A DNA stretch of 61,424 bases from Lenisia limosa (taxonomy: Eukaryota > Breviatea). The DNA is taken from NCBI GenBank assembly GCA_001655205.1, contig LPNZ01003674.1:1-61424 (forward strand). Direction: 5' to 3'. A model generated the notes under the pieces. That model was not told the origin of the DNA, searched no databases, and saw only the letters and a program-made list of their open reading frames with translations. This document shows positions 1 to 11,976 of this stretch, piece by piece (position 1 is the stretch's first letter; the number at the start of each line of letters is the position of its first letter). Made by a program: the position numbers and the translations under genes.

Positions 1-1796
1 TGGATGTTGAGCCAATGGCCACCTTCCGCGGCCACGTGGCTCCCGTCCTTGCCACGTGCTTCAGTCATGACGGCAATATTGTTGCTTCCGCTTCCCTCGA
101 TGGAGAGGTGGGGCAACAGGCCGTTATCTCGCCATTTTGGTTGGTAATGTGACCCTGTAGATCCGTCTGTGGACAAGCCCCGAGCCCGACACAACTCCCT
201 ACCTCCCCCAGGGCTGCGCTGCCCCGTCATACAGAAAGTCTCTCAAGGGCCACACGTAGGTTATTCTTATTCCCATGGTTCTTTGGATTTTATAAATAGG
301 CACACTTTGGAACAATAAATAATGACATATTCGTTTTTTGTTTATCGAGAATTTTTGTTCTTTTTGGGCAGGAAGTGAACCCTCTCTTTCTCCATGCCGA
401 AGGGGTGGTGAAAGACAAGTTGGGACTAATAACTACAGAGGCGAAAAGTAATTCTTCATGAACTCTGGCCTTCATTTTCTTCATCATTTTCGTCAAACGT
501 GATATATTTATTTCAATTTCAGGTGCTCTTTTTGAGTACTCATTGCTTCAGAGACGCAATTTGGTCTTTGGCTTCGAGTCCGCTGATGCCGCAAATTGCA
601 TCCGCGTCTGCTGACGGTACTGTCCGCGTGTGGGACTACAGCGAGGTCTGTGGCGCTGTCTTTAGGCTTAGGGCATATCTGGGGCCAAAAAGACTGTTAA
701 TATGAAATCAGTCTCTTTGGGCCAACAGGCAAGTCCTAGTTAATGTAGTATTATTGTACACCCCTTGTACCCTTCAAATACCGCGCCTTAGTCACTTCGG
801 ACTGGAAAGACTGATCTACTGACGATTTTTGGGGACAAAGTTCTGCCCAGTGGCAGCCATATCAAATTGTTGTCTAATCGCGGCAGGAGGACTCGCTTGT
901 TTCCGAATGCCAAGCTAACATGGGGGCAGTGACGTCCGTGAAGTTCCTACCTTGTAACCCCCTCCTTATTGTGGCAGCGTAAGGGGCGGATTTTCTTCTA
1001 AATGGCCAAGAATTGACTGACACATTCAGGTACCAGAACGGCAAGATTTGCGTGATCAATAGCCGAAGCGGAGAGATTGAAGCGTCTCATGACACAAACT
1101 GCCAGGTGGGGGTCCGTGATGATGATTTCGGCTGTTCATAGAACTATCAGCATCATCATGTTGGCTTTGCAACACGAAAACCCCTGCTAAATTATGTACC
1201 TTTTTGAGGAGTTTTGTAAATTTAGTCCTTATTGACCAGGGGGGGGGGGCTACTTTTTCTTGATAGAAAGGCTACTAACTTGCCAGATCAACAGCATCGA
1301 CGTCCACCCCACCCTTCCCATGGTCTTCTTGGCTTGTGAGGATCTCACCGTCGTGATCTTCAACCCTGATGAAAGTTGGTGTTTCTCGTCTTCTTTTTTA
1401 TCTTCACTCTCCAGACAAAGTGGTGGAGAAAATTAATGCACACACCGCTGCAGTCGCTGGTGTTGCCTGTGACCCCTCAGGGAACTTCTTCACCTCTTGC
1501 AGTAAGCGCCTTGCTCTCGGATGTCTTTTGTTTTATGCTTTTTAACAGTTGAATTTCGGCCATATGACATAAATGATTTGATCAGGTCACGATTGCTCAT
1601 TGCGATTCTGGGACACCGAAACTCGAGCCTGTTACCATGAGCAGAGTATCCACCGCCAGAGCGGCGACGCCGGCATTAACGTAGGGCTTCTCTCGCCATT
1701 CTTTGTCTCACTCACCCCCAGGCTGTTGCCCTTCACCCCGCACGGTCCTATCTTGCAACGGCTGGTGCTGACTCATCGGTCAAAATCTTCTCCTAA
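1..1796 (+). CDS. Striatin-like WD40 protein, C-terminal part (5' truncated by window)
   Basis: About nine short exons can be spliced into a continuous run of WD40 repeats, with the stop at 1794-1796. Repeat signatures read in order are TFRGHVAPVLATCFSHDG, GHTDAIWSLASS, SASADGTVRVWDYSE, INSIDVHPTLPMV, INAHTAAVAGVACDPSGN, SHDCSLRFWDTETRAC and AVALHPARSYLATAGADS. The order and spacing follow the C-terminal propeller of striatin-family proteins, including the 'NxxQINSIxxHPTLP' link between repeats and the final 'ADSSVKIF' end. Striatins are regulatory B''' subunits that scaffold PP2A in STRIPAK complexes. The N-terminal caveolin-binding, coiled-coil and calmodulin-binding parts would lie upstream of the window and cannot be checked. 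A generic WD40 protein is the alternative, but the end-to-end repeat order argues for striatin. Confidence 0.8.
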
Positions 1797-2210
1797 ACAT
1801 CACCTTTTCACCTTTCTTAAGTTATTTGATATATTATATGTTTTCAGTCAGGTTGGGTATCTTGTAGAGAAGAATAGCTGGTTTCCATTTCATCTCAAGT
1901 TTGGTTTGCAAGTTTTCAAACTCATGTCGAGGGTAGCAACGTGGTCTCAGCAGACAGAAATGTTTGAATGATTCAGGGGGAAGATGGTAATATACGTCCA
2001 AGACGTCCGTAGGCCTCCAAAAAAGATCAGGCATCAGGTTCCAGTCGCGCGAATATTTGAAATTTGAATCAGAGAATTTTGTATTAAATTGTTGTGGTTT
2101 TTGTTGCCAGTTTGTTGCTGAATACTGGTTGAATATTTTAATACAGCTGATTGGTTGGAGAGGGTGAGAAGAAGAGAGATAGGGGAGTTCAGTTTTTGCT
2201 TTTTTCAGCG
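1797..2210. other. Intergenic region between striatin-like and CSN1 genes
   Basis: About 410 bases between two plus-strand genes. It holds AT-rich sequence with scattered short reading frames that lack splice-linked continuity. No RNA gene, repeat or clear promoter box was recognised. The CSN1 start codon follows a pyrimidine-rich stretch (tgcttttttcagcg) directly. Confidence 0.5.
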
Positions 2211-5137
2211 ATGGCGCTCCTCTTCAACGACACTGAGCAGTACATCACGTATGCATTCCTCTATTTTATGTTTGTAAACCGAGCAATGGGCGATTTTCAC
2301 CTTCCCCTTCTCTCCCCAACCTATAACTTTTCTGCTGTTTCCTTTTGGGGGGTCCTTATTGTCTCAGCTTTACTGGCTTCTCCCCAACACTAACTACTTG
2401 GCAGAGGTCTTGTTGGACATGCGAGCGTCTTGAAGTTGAAGCACCTCATATCAGCTGTCCCAGCTGTCAAAGATGAGGTTTGCTTTGCTGTTTTGATAAC
2501 CTTTTACATCACCTTTACACATTTATGTTTGCCATTATTATACTCTTTATATCCAAAATTAGTGTATCTTTTGTATGACGAGCCCATAAATAATCATATT
2601 TCACCTCAAGGTTTTGCCAATGCTCTTAACAGCAATCACTACTCAAACAAAGAATGCCCAGATGATTGAGTTACTCAAATGCGAAGACGAAAAGAGTGGG
2701 GAGGTGCTTACAGACTATTATACATGTGTACCTGTTGTTTTGTTTCTCTGATACTAGTCCTTGCATGGAGTGCTGAAACGCAAAAATCCAATGAGATCAA
2801 AGACCGTGAGTGCCAACAGGACCTTCAAGTGGCCAAGAGCTCTTCTCTCAAGGAAAGCATCAGAGTACGCTGGATCACAGCTTTGTGCTGCTTTCGATCA
2901 TTGACATAGTAAATGTGACAGAAAAGTGGAATTTGAATGACAATTCAAGGTGGCGTTCAACAACCAAGGCGCGCACCTCTTTGCTATGGGACAGTTCAGT
3001 GATGCTACTAAAGAATTCATCCGGTCACGCGACTACTGTGCTGATAGCAAGCATGTGATCCAAATGGTGAGGCGCCGGTGAAAAAAGAAGATAATATATT
3101 ATGCTACAATGAGTGGTTTTGTATTTAATCGAGCCTTTTCCTGACAATTACCACAGTGCGAGGGCATTATTTTATCTGCCTCGTGTGACAATAAATGGTC
3201 CCTTGTTGAGACCCATGCGCAAAAGGGGCTTGAAGGTATCCTAAAGGCCTCCCCTAAGAAGGTTTGTTCTCTGGCGTAACTTTTTATATCAATGTGTGAG
3301 TACTAACCCTCCAGAAGTCTGAGTGGACCACAACCACAACTCTTCAAGTCGCCAATTTCCAGTGAGATGGCTCAAAATAGTGTTGTCCTCATTCACACTT
3401 TTATTTAAACAAATAATTTCAATTACTATGTTTCTTTTGACAGCCAAGGTCAGCGCTTGCCTTGGCAGCCTTCCGAAAGGGGGACTTTGCCCAAGCTGCT
3501 GAGAACTTCATCAACCGCCCCAACACTGAAGAGGGTTGGAAAGAGGTCAGTCACGCCAAATAGATCCGATTGACTTTGTAGGTTGTCTCCGCAATTGAAA
3601 TTTCAATGTATGGCGCTCTGAGTGCACTTGCAACTTATGATAGGAAAGAGATCCAAGAAAAGGTAGCTGACGCACCTGGCGGTAGATTGACTTAGTAGGT
3701 GATGCAACCCTCAGTCTTCCGAAATATGTTGGAGGCTGTGCCTTCTATCAGAGACATGATGAAGGTTTGTCAGTTCTCTGGCAATTCAACTAATAATAGT
3801 CTTATATGAAGTGCGACTACAAGGACTTTGCTGCACGCTTCAGTGCTCTCTGTGTTGGAGGATGCTTTTTTTTCACCCCGCCATGATGATAGCGTTTTCA
3901 GTAGATTATCGCGAGACAGGCCCTCTTCTGTCCACTCCGGATCTGGGGGGGGGGGTAAATTAGAAAAATTATGAATAAGGCCCACCTCTTTTTGATATGC
4001 TTTTTGGTTTATATTCTAGGGAGTTATGCAAACTGACTTCCATCTTGTGACCCTCAAACATGAACTTGTCAAGAAAATCAATGGCAAAGTTGTTGCCGAT
4101 TACTTCTCTCCTTATTCAAGGTGCGATTGTAATATTTGGGACTTCTTTTTTGTTGAAGTCTTATTTAACACAGGGTAACGCATGCTCAAATGGAGAGTGA
4201 CTTTGGTACCAATTTTAGGCTTTATTTCAAGGTAAGCAGGAGTATTCGTTCTTTTTCGGTCGCTTTATATAATATAGGTTTGTTGCCATTAACGCCCCAG
4301 ACTGCAGAATCGTTGATGATGTGCTCTGCTCTGAAATTCCGTTTCAATGAGGTGGAAAGCGTGGGGGGCTAGAATTCCGCTTCAATGAGGTGGAAAGCGT
4401 GGGGTGGCTAGAATTCCGCTTCCATGAGGTGGAAAGCGTGGGGTGGCTAGAATTCCGCTTCAATGAGGTGGAAAGCGTGGGGTGGCTTTAATATTTTTAT
4501 GACATTTTGTTCAAAATATTAACGTTCTTACCCGCTAGACCTTCGACCGTATCAGAAACGATGTGACGTTAGCAGAAGTTGATATGTTAGTCAACGATGT
4601 TGCGAGTGCAGTCAAGGAAGATGCCCAGGTTTGTGGTACCACTTCATAATCTTTCAAGGTGATTGTGCAACAAAAAACCGCCACTCTGGCCAATGCCCAG
4701 CATCCAGTTGTCAAAAATGCTGAAAGAAAAGATTCCTTTGTAGGGGGGTCAAGTATCTCTACCAATATTGTACTCTCAATTTGAGGCAAAGTTCTGTAAC
4801 GACTATTTAGGTCATAGTAGAGCGTTCAAATGGCATGAAGTCAAACTTCCCGAGTAGAATGGGGGGAGGAAGACGACGGGCCAATAAGGACACAGTATGC
4901 CAACACACAGCCAGCACACTAACAGATTATTAGATGTTAGACGAGGTGACGATCCTTCAAAGTCAAAGAAGTCTCATAGAATCTCCTCCTGAATTGAACA
5001 CAGTGTCTGAACCTCTTCAAGACAGATTGCAGGAAATGGTTGGTGGCTTTGGGGCTTATCCTGTCATTGTCTGCATTGACCTTCTAGGGGATCACAGAGG
5101 AAGAATTGAGAGGAATTATGAATTAATTTTTGTGTAA
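2211..5137 (+). CDS. CSN1: COP9 signalosome complex subunit 1 (CSN1/GPS1)
   Basis: The spliced protein starts MALLFNDTEQYITGL (exon 2211-2248, intron to 2404) and continues through VGHASVLKLKHL, LAWSAETQKSNE, SSLKESIRVAFNNQG, QFSDATKEFIRSRDYC, ADSKHVIQM, MYGALSALATYDRKEI and KINGKVVADYFSPYSR, then a winged-helix-like end (FVAINAPDCRIVDD, TFDRIRNDVTLAEV). These match CSN1 in order: the 'LDLEQYxxxYxGL' start, the 'IKESIR' linker, the TPR-like 'RARDYC' helix and the PCI domain with 'YGGLCALATFDR'. CSN1 scaffolds the COP9 signalosome, which removes NEDD8 from cullin-RING ligases. RPN7, its proteasome-lid paralogue, is a less good fit because of the DYC and ALATFDR motifs. The C-terminal limit is uncertain. 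An intron at about 4894-4933 with an ACTAAC branch-like motif would join a basic segment (GGGRRRANKD) to a last exon ending at 5137; without it the stop is at 4933. Confidence 0.85.
4335..4488. repeat. Four-copy 39-bp minisatellite in a CSN1 intron
   Basis: Four head-to-tail copies of a 39-bp unit that begins aattccgcttcaatgagg and ends ggggtggctag. Copies differ at only one or two bases each (gtttc in copy 1, ttccatg in copy 3). The in-frame exon before it ends at about IVDD and the next coding segment (TFDRIRNDV) starts after 4540, so the array lies inside an intron. One frame through it is open (repeating FNEVESVG), but it breaks the protein alignment, so I take it as non-coding. Confidence 0.9.
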
Positions 5138-5240
5138 TATGCAACATCACTCCTGTACACTAACACTTGGAAATAAATAGCTACTGGATTGCCTAAATGG
5201 AAAGAAATGAAAAGAAACAAAGAAACCATAAAAAAAAAGA

Positions 5241-8200
5241 CTAGGAATGTGTTACCATTTTGACTCGTTCGAAGATATCAGCAAAGCTCTGGATATCTTC
5301 AGAAGGAGGGGTCTCAACAAAGCACTGCGGGGTCTTTGGTGGCGGACCAAGTTTACCTTCATGAGTGAACCAAGCACCTGGGACGGTAGGCCTACCTCGG
5401 TAAGATGACCAGTGAGATCCTGAGCCTTTTTTAAAGAGGCCTTGGACGGTGGTGACCGGCGGCCCTCCAATTGCAGGTATTACTGGTCCTGATACAGATG
5501 ACTTTATCAGGTTGTTAGGAGGATCTCAAGTGAAAGCCAAACACACCTGGGATTTCTGAGGATGCAGGTCTTCTCGCTCCTTCAGCAATGTGATGGTCAA
5601 AGAGTGGTAACGGGGTATCTACACCAATAAATCAACAGAAGAAATATAAGCAATAAAGTGAGTTTGACTGGCAACCTGGGGTGGGGGGAGCGATGGGGGT
5701 GAGTGGTCTATTTTTCTTTTGAAGAACAGCATAAGCAGGAGTCCGTGAGAGATACGTGTCCTGTATCACATTGGTGTTCATATCTGAAGAGTCATCAGCA
5801 GAATTCAACTGACTTGGAAGACTTCGGGCGCAAATTGGCTTTGGTTCTGCTTTGATGGGGCCTAGAGGCAGCGGTCGGAGTGAAGGTAGTTTTGAGAGAT
5901 TGGGAATGGGGAATAAGGGGGTACGGGGAGGAGTGCTGTTCCTGTCATCCGAAGACAACGGGGTGACAGAGATTGGCTCCAGGTCTTCCTCAGGGTTGTT
6001 GAGCTGGTCATACTCTGTCACAACAGAAAGGGGAACAAACTGAATTATTATTTGACATATTAGATTTAGCTACATGTGTGTTACATAAATGATTGATATA
6101 TACTACTACAATGTATATGATATAATATGGTTTGTATAATAGTATTATACAGCATATTAAATTACAATGTGCTTTTGATCAAACATTCGTTTCATAAGAC
6201 CCACAAACTTGGGGGTTCGTACACGATTCTGGAGAGGGGGATCTTGAAGGCTTTGGTGAACTTTGTTCAATCGCCTTATAATAAAGTGGGGATGGGGCTC
6301 TAATACTTGCTGGACTGCTAACAGCCACTTCAGAAGAGAGGTTACACTCAACTACCTCAGGTTCAACGTTAACCATACCCGCTTCATCTCCCGTCTTCTC
6401 TTCTGCTGTGCTTGGGGATTCCTTTGGATTCTCCTGAAGACAGTTTCCTTTCAGTGCTGTTGTCGATACCTGGCTGATTGGCTTGAGCACTCTGACACTG
6501 AGGACTGCGGTAGTGAGGTCTTCGGAAGAGGAGGGAACTGAACTGTCGGCCAAAATCATAGGCTTAAGAATGGGGCTTAGGCTATTTCGAAGCGGTTTGA
6601 TGCGCGTGACCATTGAAAGTTGTGGAGTGGGGGAGACGGATGAGACACACGTGACTTTCTTCTTTGGTGGAGATTCCTTAACAATTATTGGCTCGGAGGG
6701 GATAGCAACTGGTCGATGATGGATAATTGGCCCGGAAGAGAACGACCCCCTTCGTTTCATTTTCTGATCTGAAATCATGGGGAGCTTGTCATCAGGCCGA
6801 ATCTCCATAGCAGAAGAAGATCTTTGTGAGTTAATGGAAGTAAGGTGAGACCCAGTCAATAGACAACATCACTAATGGCCAGCCAACCTTATGCCCTCAT
6901 TCGACGCTAAAATTCGATTTGGTGGTACACTCTGTGACCGGGACTTAATGATGATTTCCTAAATATTCGTAAGGCCTTGTCGTATCAAAGTCAATGATAC
7001 TTAGAGAACGGAATTCAAGCAACCCGGCGTAGCAAACCTTGATAGGAAGCCTTGCGGGGGGCGACGCTAGTGGAGTCATTTCTATGGAGTCTTCAGAAGC
7101 ATTGCTTGAAGATGAAGACGCAACGGAACTTGTGGGGACTATCGGAGATGATTCGCTGAATGGACACTTCATTGCCGGGCTCTTGGTGGCAAGAACCTTG
7201 ACTTGCCTTCCAGCCCCTTGGGCCACACGGCTGTTCCGTCGGTTCATGATCTTGCGCTGGGGTGACGCCGGCGTAAAGACTCGTTTTGGCGACACTAATC
7301 GGTAATAGCAGATTGTGTAATTATGAAAGGCCATTCACACCATCACGTTTAAATCGGTTATATTACAATTTAATGTGCAGATACCTCCCTGTTTCAGAAA
7401 CAAATAGTAGCCCTCAGTGGCTTACTTGGAGTAGGAGGCTGGATTGTTGGCGGCGGGAGTTCTCCCAAATGACATGTCCTCACTGCACTTCGCGCGGCCT
7501 ATTGTATAAAATGGATACAACGGTGGGGGGAAATAGCGCTCACCTTGTTCAGTAAAACCGAAGTGGAATCTGATGATATTGAGCTCTTCAGTGATATTTC
7601 ACGAAACTAAAACCATCAATTTTGAAACTTCATATTTCATAAAACATCTTCAAAGAACCAGTTCCTACATTCCACTCAATTGGCTTCATGCTACACATGT
7701 CACGAGGGAGACCAGAGCCAATTCGAATGCTGTCCACCATATGTCCGACTTAGGGGGTCAAAAAGTGGTGTAACTGAAACCTTGGAATAAAAACCCACTT
7801 TTCACGTAAGACTCGACATAGCATTTGACGAGAGTATCAAAGCTGTCAAACTCAAAATCCTTGCCTCCGAGCCCATCATCACGTGACAAACCGAGAGACC
7901 CCCAAAGAGCCCCACATTTCACTGCAAGAACTATGTGTCTGATCAATTAGTGGTCATAAAGAAACCTCACACTTTCAAGACATACCTGTATTCTTTTCCT
8001 GAGCTTGTGATGGATGTGAATGAAATGGGAAGCCTCTGCAATTGCGAAATAGGTGCAGTCAAGTATCTGAATTACTAAGAACATATCATGAGTGGCGAGT
8101 GAATCCCTGTGTTTTCAGTCCAAAAAAAGGCAAGTTAATGTCACTCTCATGGGTGTATTGAAAAAAGCCGTTGTTTTTAGGACCAAGTGAATCCATAATT

Positions 8201-9060
8201 ATCACAGTTTCATGATGTAAAAAGTATCTCTCATTTAAGATTTTAGGGTAGTTTTAGGCCTACATAAAAGCCAGAACCGCTTCAAGGCATTTGATTGGTC
8301 TTTGAGCCTGTGAACGTCAATAACTGGGTCAGTGCAAAATTATTATCCCCCTCTGTCCAACAATGAAGAAGGTTATCCCAATAAGGGATCAAAAACCAGA
8401 AGAAGCGTCACAAATAACAGGCTCACTTGTAATATAGCTCTAGCCTGACCCATCAATCTGAATATTGGCCGGTTTTTTGACACAATAAAAGAGGCAGGCC
8501 CGTTCAAATTGTACCTGAATCAATGAGCGCTATTCAACTCAGGATTCAAAGAGCCATATTGCCAACGTGAACGACTCGATGTGCTTTTGGTACGCCAACG
8601 CCTGGTCGATTGCTGTGTGGCTCGAGTTGAATGATGGCAGCTGAAGTCCATGAATTTTCAATGATAAATGAAATTTCAATGATATATGAAGGCTTCAGTA
8701 ATCTCATCTTAACAAACATTTGGAACTGTGGTGTCTGAGTAAATGTCCTGTTCAGCCACTTTGCCCTGGGTTCCAACAAATAACTTGTTTGCAATACCAA
8801 TTTGCATACCACCTTAAACAATCAGCAATGTCCAACAAAACGACCCATTCCTTGCAACCAACCTGAGCCTTCATGTTGGGGGTACTCACGATAGACAGAG
8901 TCCATGGAGACATGGGTAGAGGACTCAACCAACGCTGGTACAGGTTCCGAACTAAACGTTAGTCTGATTTATAGGATTCCTACGAGGCAGGCGAGTTATC
9001 CTCATCCGATGTTGGTGGGGTCAAGTCCCCAGAGATGGTCACGGTTGGAGGTATCGTCAT
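5241..9060 (-). CDS. Unrecognised multi-exon protein with Ser/Pro-rich C-terminal half
   Basis: The start (9058-9060) gives MTIPPTVTISGDLTPPTSDE and the stop is TAG at 5241-5243. Coding-like exons in order include PVPALVESSTHVSMDSVYR, IANKLFVGTQGKVAEQDIY, HTAIDQALAYQKHIESFT, YNLNGPASFIVSKNRPIF, HETVIIMDSLGPKNNGFFQ, AEASHFIHIHHKLRKRIQ and GLGGKDFEFDSFDTLVKC. A long low-complexity region rich in SP, TP and basic residues follows (SPKRVFTPASPQRK, SPSPES, FPIPNLSKLPSLRP), then a last exon ending near SFADIFERVKMVTHS. The N-terminal half looks globular and the second half disordered, with many possible proline-directed kinase sites. I do not recognise the family. It is divergently arranged with the YqeB-like gene. 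Exon limits are approximate and more than one gene model is possible around 8500-8820, where two frames are open. Confidence 0.6.
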
Positions 9061-9502
9061 ATGGTTAGAACTCCATCATTATTGAATACTTTCAAGCATA
9101 TCCTCTTCACATCTCAGCCTGCCCAAGTGATAGACTATGCTGTCATTTGAGCGGCTTTTGTGTTTGTCAATGGTAGGCCCAGTAGCCGTGGTGAATTGAC
9201 GTCAGTGACAAGTCGTTGTTGGGTATGGTGTAAGTCCGTCTGGGATGGTGTGGTGTGTGATGCAGGTTTGGGTGGAGTGTGGTGGGTTGAGGTTGGTTGG
9301 AATTTGTCAGTCGGTACAAGTTCGGGCCTTCCCCCCCCCCCCCCCNNNNNNNNNNNNNNNNNNNNNNNNNNNNNNNNNNNNNNNNNNNNNNNNNNNNNNN
9401 NNNNNNNNNNNNNNNNNNNNNNNNNNNNNNNNNNNNNNNNNNNNNNNNNNNNNNNNNNNNNNCAAAAATTCAAAAAAAAAGCACAACCCCTTTTGCTGTG
9501 TT
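9061..9502. other. Divergent intergenic region with assembly gap 9346-9462
   Basis: This separates the start codons of the minus-strand gene at 9060 and the YqeB-like gene at 9503. It contains a G/T-rich stretch with repeated tgggt and ggtggg words (9210-9310), a run of 15 C, and 117 N. Any promoter elements for the YqeB-like gene may lie in or near the gap. An upstream coding exon of that gene inside the gap cannot be excluded. Confidence 0.6.
9346..9462. other. Assembly gap (117 N) next to poly-C tract
   Basis: An N-run preceded directly by a homopolymer of 15 C. Reading frames drawn across it are not meaningful. Confidence 0.98.
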
Positions 9503-11497
9503 ATGATGGAGCATCCCTCAAAAATTGTTGTTTACGTTCGAGGCGGGGGGGAAATTGCGTCTGCGGTCATTCACCGCCTGAGAAAATGCGGATTCTCAGT
9601 GGTATGCAGTGAAATAGCAAAGCCGCTTGCTGTCAGACGACAGGTATTTGGGATTTGGGGCAATGTTAAATCAGTAAGTACAATGGTTGGACCCCCTCTT
9701 CTCTTTTCACTTTCACCATCATTTTGATTTATCTGTTGCTGATATCAATAACTTATGCTCGTTTAGGTATCATTTTGTGAAGTTGTCTTGGGCAAGACAG
9801 CTGAAGTTGAAGGAGTGAAAGGAACCTTTGCCGAGACCTTTGATGACGTAACTTCTGCATGGAAAATGGGGCAGGTTTGTTGGATTCAGGAATGATGTCT
9901 TTCTGAGCCGAATAAAAACATCTTTCAAAGAGGGTTTATGCAAAAACACGATTTTCTTCTCAGAACCTCGCTTTACCGTATTTATAAAGAAGAGCTGTAT
10001 ATAAGCGCTGCTGAATATTACTGTCAACTTTTGATGAAGCGCATAGAAAAATTCTTACGACGTCAGTTGATTTTTTTTTGATTTTTTTTTTCAAAAATTA
10101 GGAGGTCACTAAAAATTGAAAAATAGTCATTTTTCTTTAGGTTGTAAAAGAACGAAGTATTCCCAAAAAAATATCATGCCTTTCTTTGACCAATGGTGAT
10201 TTCAAGCATTTTCATCTACGTTTCAGTTCGACAATAGCACACTGTTTGTTTTTGTAATTGAAGTAGGTCCCAGTCATCGTGGACCCCAATATGGAGATGC
10301 TCTCTGTCATCAAACCGGACTTTGTTGTTGACTGTATCCTCGCAAAAAAGAACCTTGGAAGTTTGTGGAGAAGGGTCTGGCCTTGAGTTTGCCAGTGTCT
10401 TCTAAACATTACAGCCAAGCTGAAGCAAGGTTCTCGTGGTGTCATCGCTCTCGGCCCTGGCTTCCAGGTAGGCTTGACTGTTGATTCTATCTTTGGTTAA
10501 CATCGGACAACATGTGTCATTTTGGGGTGGTTTAAAATAATAATAAAAAAGCATTCCTGTTTCGTTTTCGTTTTGATTATTGGGTAGTTTGGCCGTTTGT
10601 ATCACTCATCATCAGGTCGGAAGGGATTGTGACGTGATTATCGAAACGAACCGAGGTCATCATTTGGGCCGAGTTTTCAGCAAAATTGGTGAAGAGGCTG
10701 CCCCCAACACCGGAATACCTGGTATGTATGCATTTCCATCATGGTCAGTCTTACGCCTCAGGAGCGATTATGGGCGTATCAGCGGACAGAGTACTGAGAG
10801 CCCCAGTTAGTGGAACAATTTGCCATGTCAAGAATATTGGAGATATGGTTGAAAAGGTGAGCGCAACTGACTGTCTGTTGAGCTGGGTGTTTTCAAACGA
10901 TACAAATTACTATGTAAACATCTTGGTTATTTTCATGTTTCCAGGATGAGGTGATCTGTACTGTTGATGGACATAAGGTTCGAAGTCTCATTTCAGGTTT
11001 GAGTCATTATTATGTTGTCGCATGGTTTGAATAATTCTGATGTGGAAATATCAGTTGCAGCACTAATTCATTCAGGTATCATCAGGGGCCTGATTATGAA
11101 TGGAGCTATTGTGAAAGAAAAACTAAAAATTGGAGATGTTGACCCTCGCGGTGATAGCACAGCAGTCCACACCATTAGGTATGAATGTTGTCTTTCTACT
11201 TTACCTTGAAATCGTATCACATAGATATTATGATATGATAGTATTACCCATATTATTCATATTATATAGTATAAATGATATGTTATAATTACACATGATA
11301 CTCTTTTTACATTGGCTTATCCCGGTCACTGTATGTGTGTTTATTATGCCAAAGTCACATTACAAATGGTAACAGTTTCAAAGTCGTAGAAGTAACGATG
11401 TGTGTACTCTAATATGTATGTTATTCACCCTTGTAGTGACAAGTCCCGCAATATTTCTGGAGGAGTGCTTCAGGCCATTCTTGAAAGAATGCTGTAG
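9503..11497 (+). CDS. yqeB: YqeB/EF2563-family selenium-dependent molybdenum hydroxylase accessory protein, with introns
   Basis: Spliced exons read MMEHPSKIVVYVRGGGEIAS, AVIHRLRKCGFSVVCSEI, KPLAVRRQVSFCEVVLGK, PVIVDPNMEMLSVIKPD, FVVDCILAKKNLGT, GVIALGPGFQVGRDCDVI, IETNRGHHLGRV, RVLRAPVSGTICHVKNIG, GLIMNGAIVKEKLKIGDV and DPRGDSTAVHTISDKSRN, then GGVLQAILERML and stop. This is colinear from end to end with the bacterial and archaeal EF2563/YqeB family (about 260-270 aa): the Rossmann-like G-G-G-E-x-A-S start, ETNRGH-LGRV, RAP--G and D-D-V-D-P-R-G-D motifs are all kept. In bacteria the gene marks the selenium-dependent molybdenum hydroxylase trait, alongside xdhC-like and Moco genes; its exact chemistry is unresolved. 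Here it carries about eight GT-AG introns with phases that keep the frame exact, so it is a resident nuclear gene. Bacterial origin by transfer is inferred. The start codon fits the family N-terminus, although a gap lies just upstream. Confidence 0.88.
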
Positions 11498-11976
11498 TTA
11501 TGGTATCCTCGTATTTCTGTTTTTTTCTGTTGTTTCGGTTCTTTTTTGTTTCTCTTCCAATTTCATCTGTTTCTGAATATTCAAATCAAGCTTATCAAAT
11601 CAGTGTTTTCATACAACCCCTTGATGCTGCCTTGATGTACACTTGATCCTTCATTTCTTGAAACAAATTCAAACACTACAGGCAAGAACCAAACGATCAC
11701 CAATGATCTTCTGCCTGTTTTTGTTCCAATCAAAATTTTTCATTTATATTATTCATTAATTTTTATTATCGATACACAACAACACATACGATAAATGATG
11801 AAGAAACGAAGCGAGGATGCTTGAATGGAAGAGGATATCTTGAGTGACACGGAGTTCTTCGAAATCCTCGCTGGTTTGTGGAAATAAGTATCGGAGTAGG
11901 GTCTTTCGAATTTTTGTGATAATAGTTCTAGATGGTCCAAGAAGATAGCTAATGACAGGATAGCTTTTCGGCTGAA
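11498..11976. other. Intergenic region between YqeB-like and diacylglycerol kinase genes
   Basis: About 480 bases between two plus-strand genes. It is T-rich just after the YqeB stop (possible 3' end and polyadenylation zone) and otherwise AT-rich. A 63-codon antisense frame has no support. No RNA gene or repeat was recognised. Confidence 0.5.

Noticed and set aside
2807-2820. A 14-nt intron (gtgagtgccaacag) in CSN1
   Set aside because: A different reading frame through the same exon gives LAWSAETQKSNE to SSLKESIR, which matches CSN1 without any intron there.
4190-4372. Coding use of the 39-bp repeats (repeating FNEVESVG)
   Set aside because: The in-frame exon joins TFDRIRNDV past the array when the array is treated as intron; reading through breaks the CSN1 alignment.
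9503-11497. Bacterial contamination as the source of the YqeB-like gene
   Set aside because: The coding sequence is interrupted by GT-AG introns and lies between spliced eukaryotic genes on the same contig, although gaps at 9346 and 12331 mean that linkage should still be confirmed.
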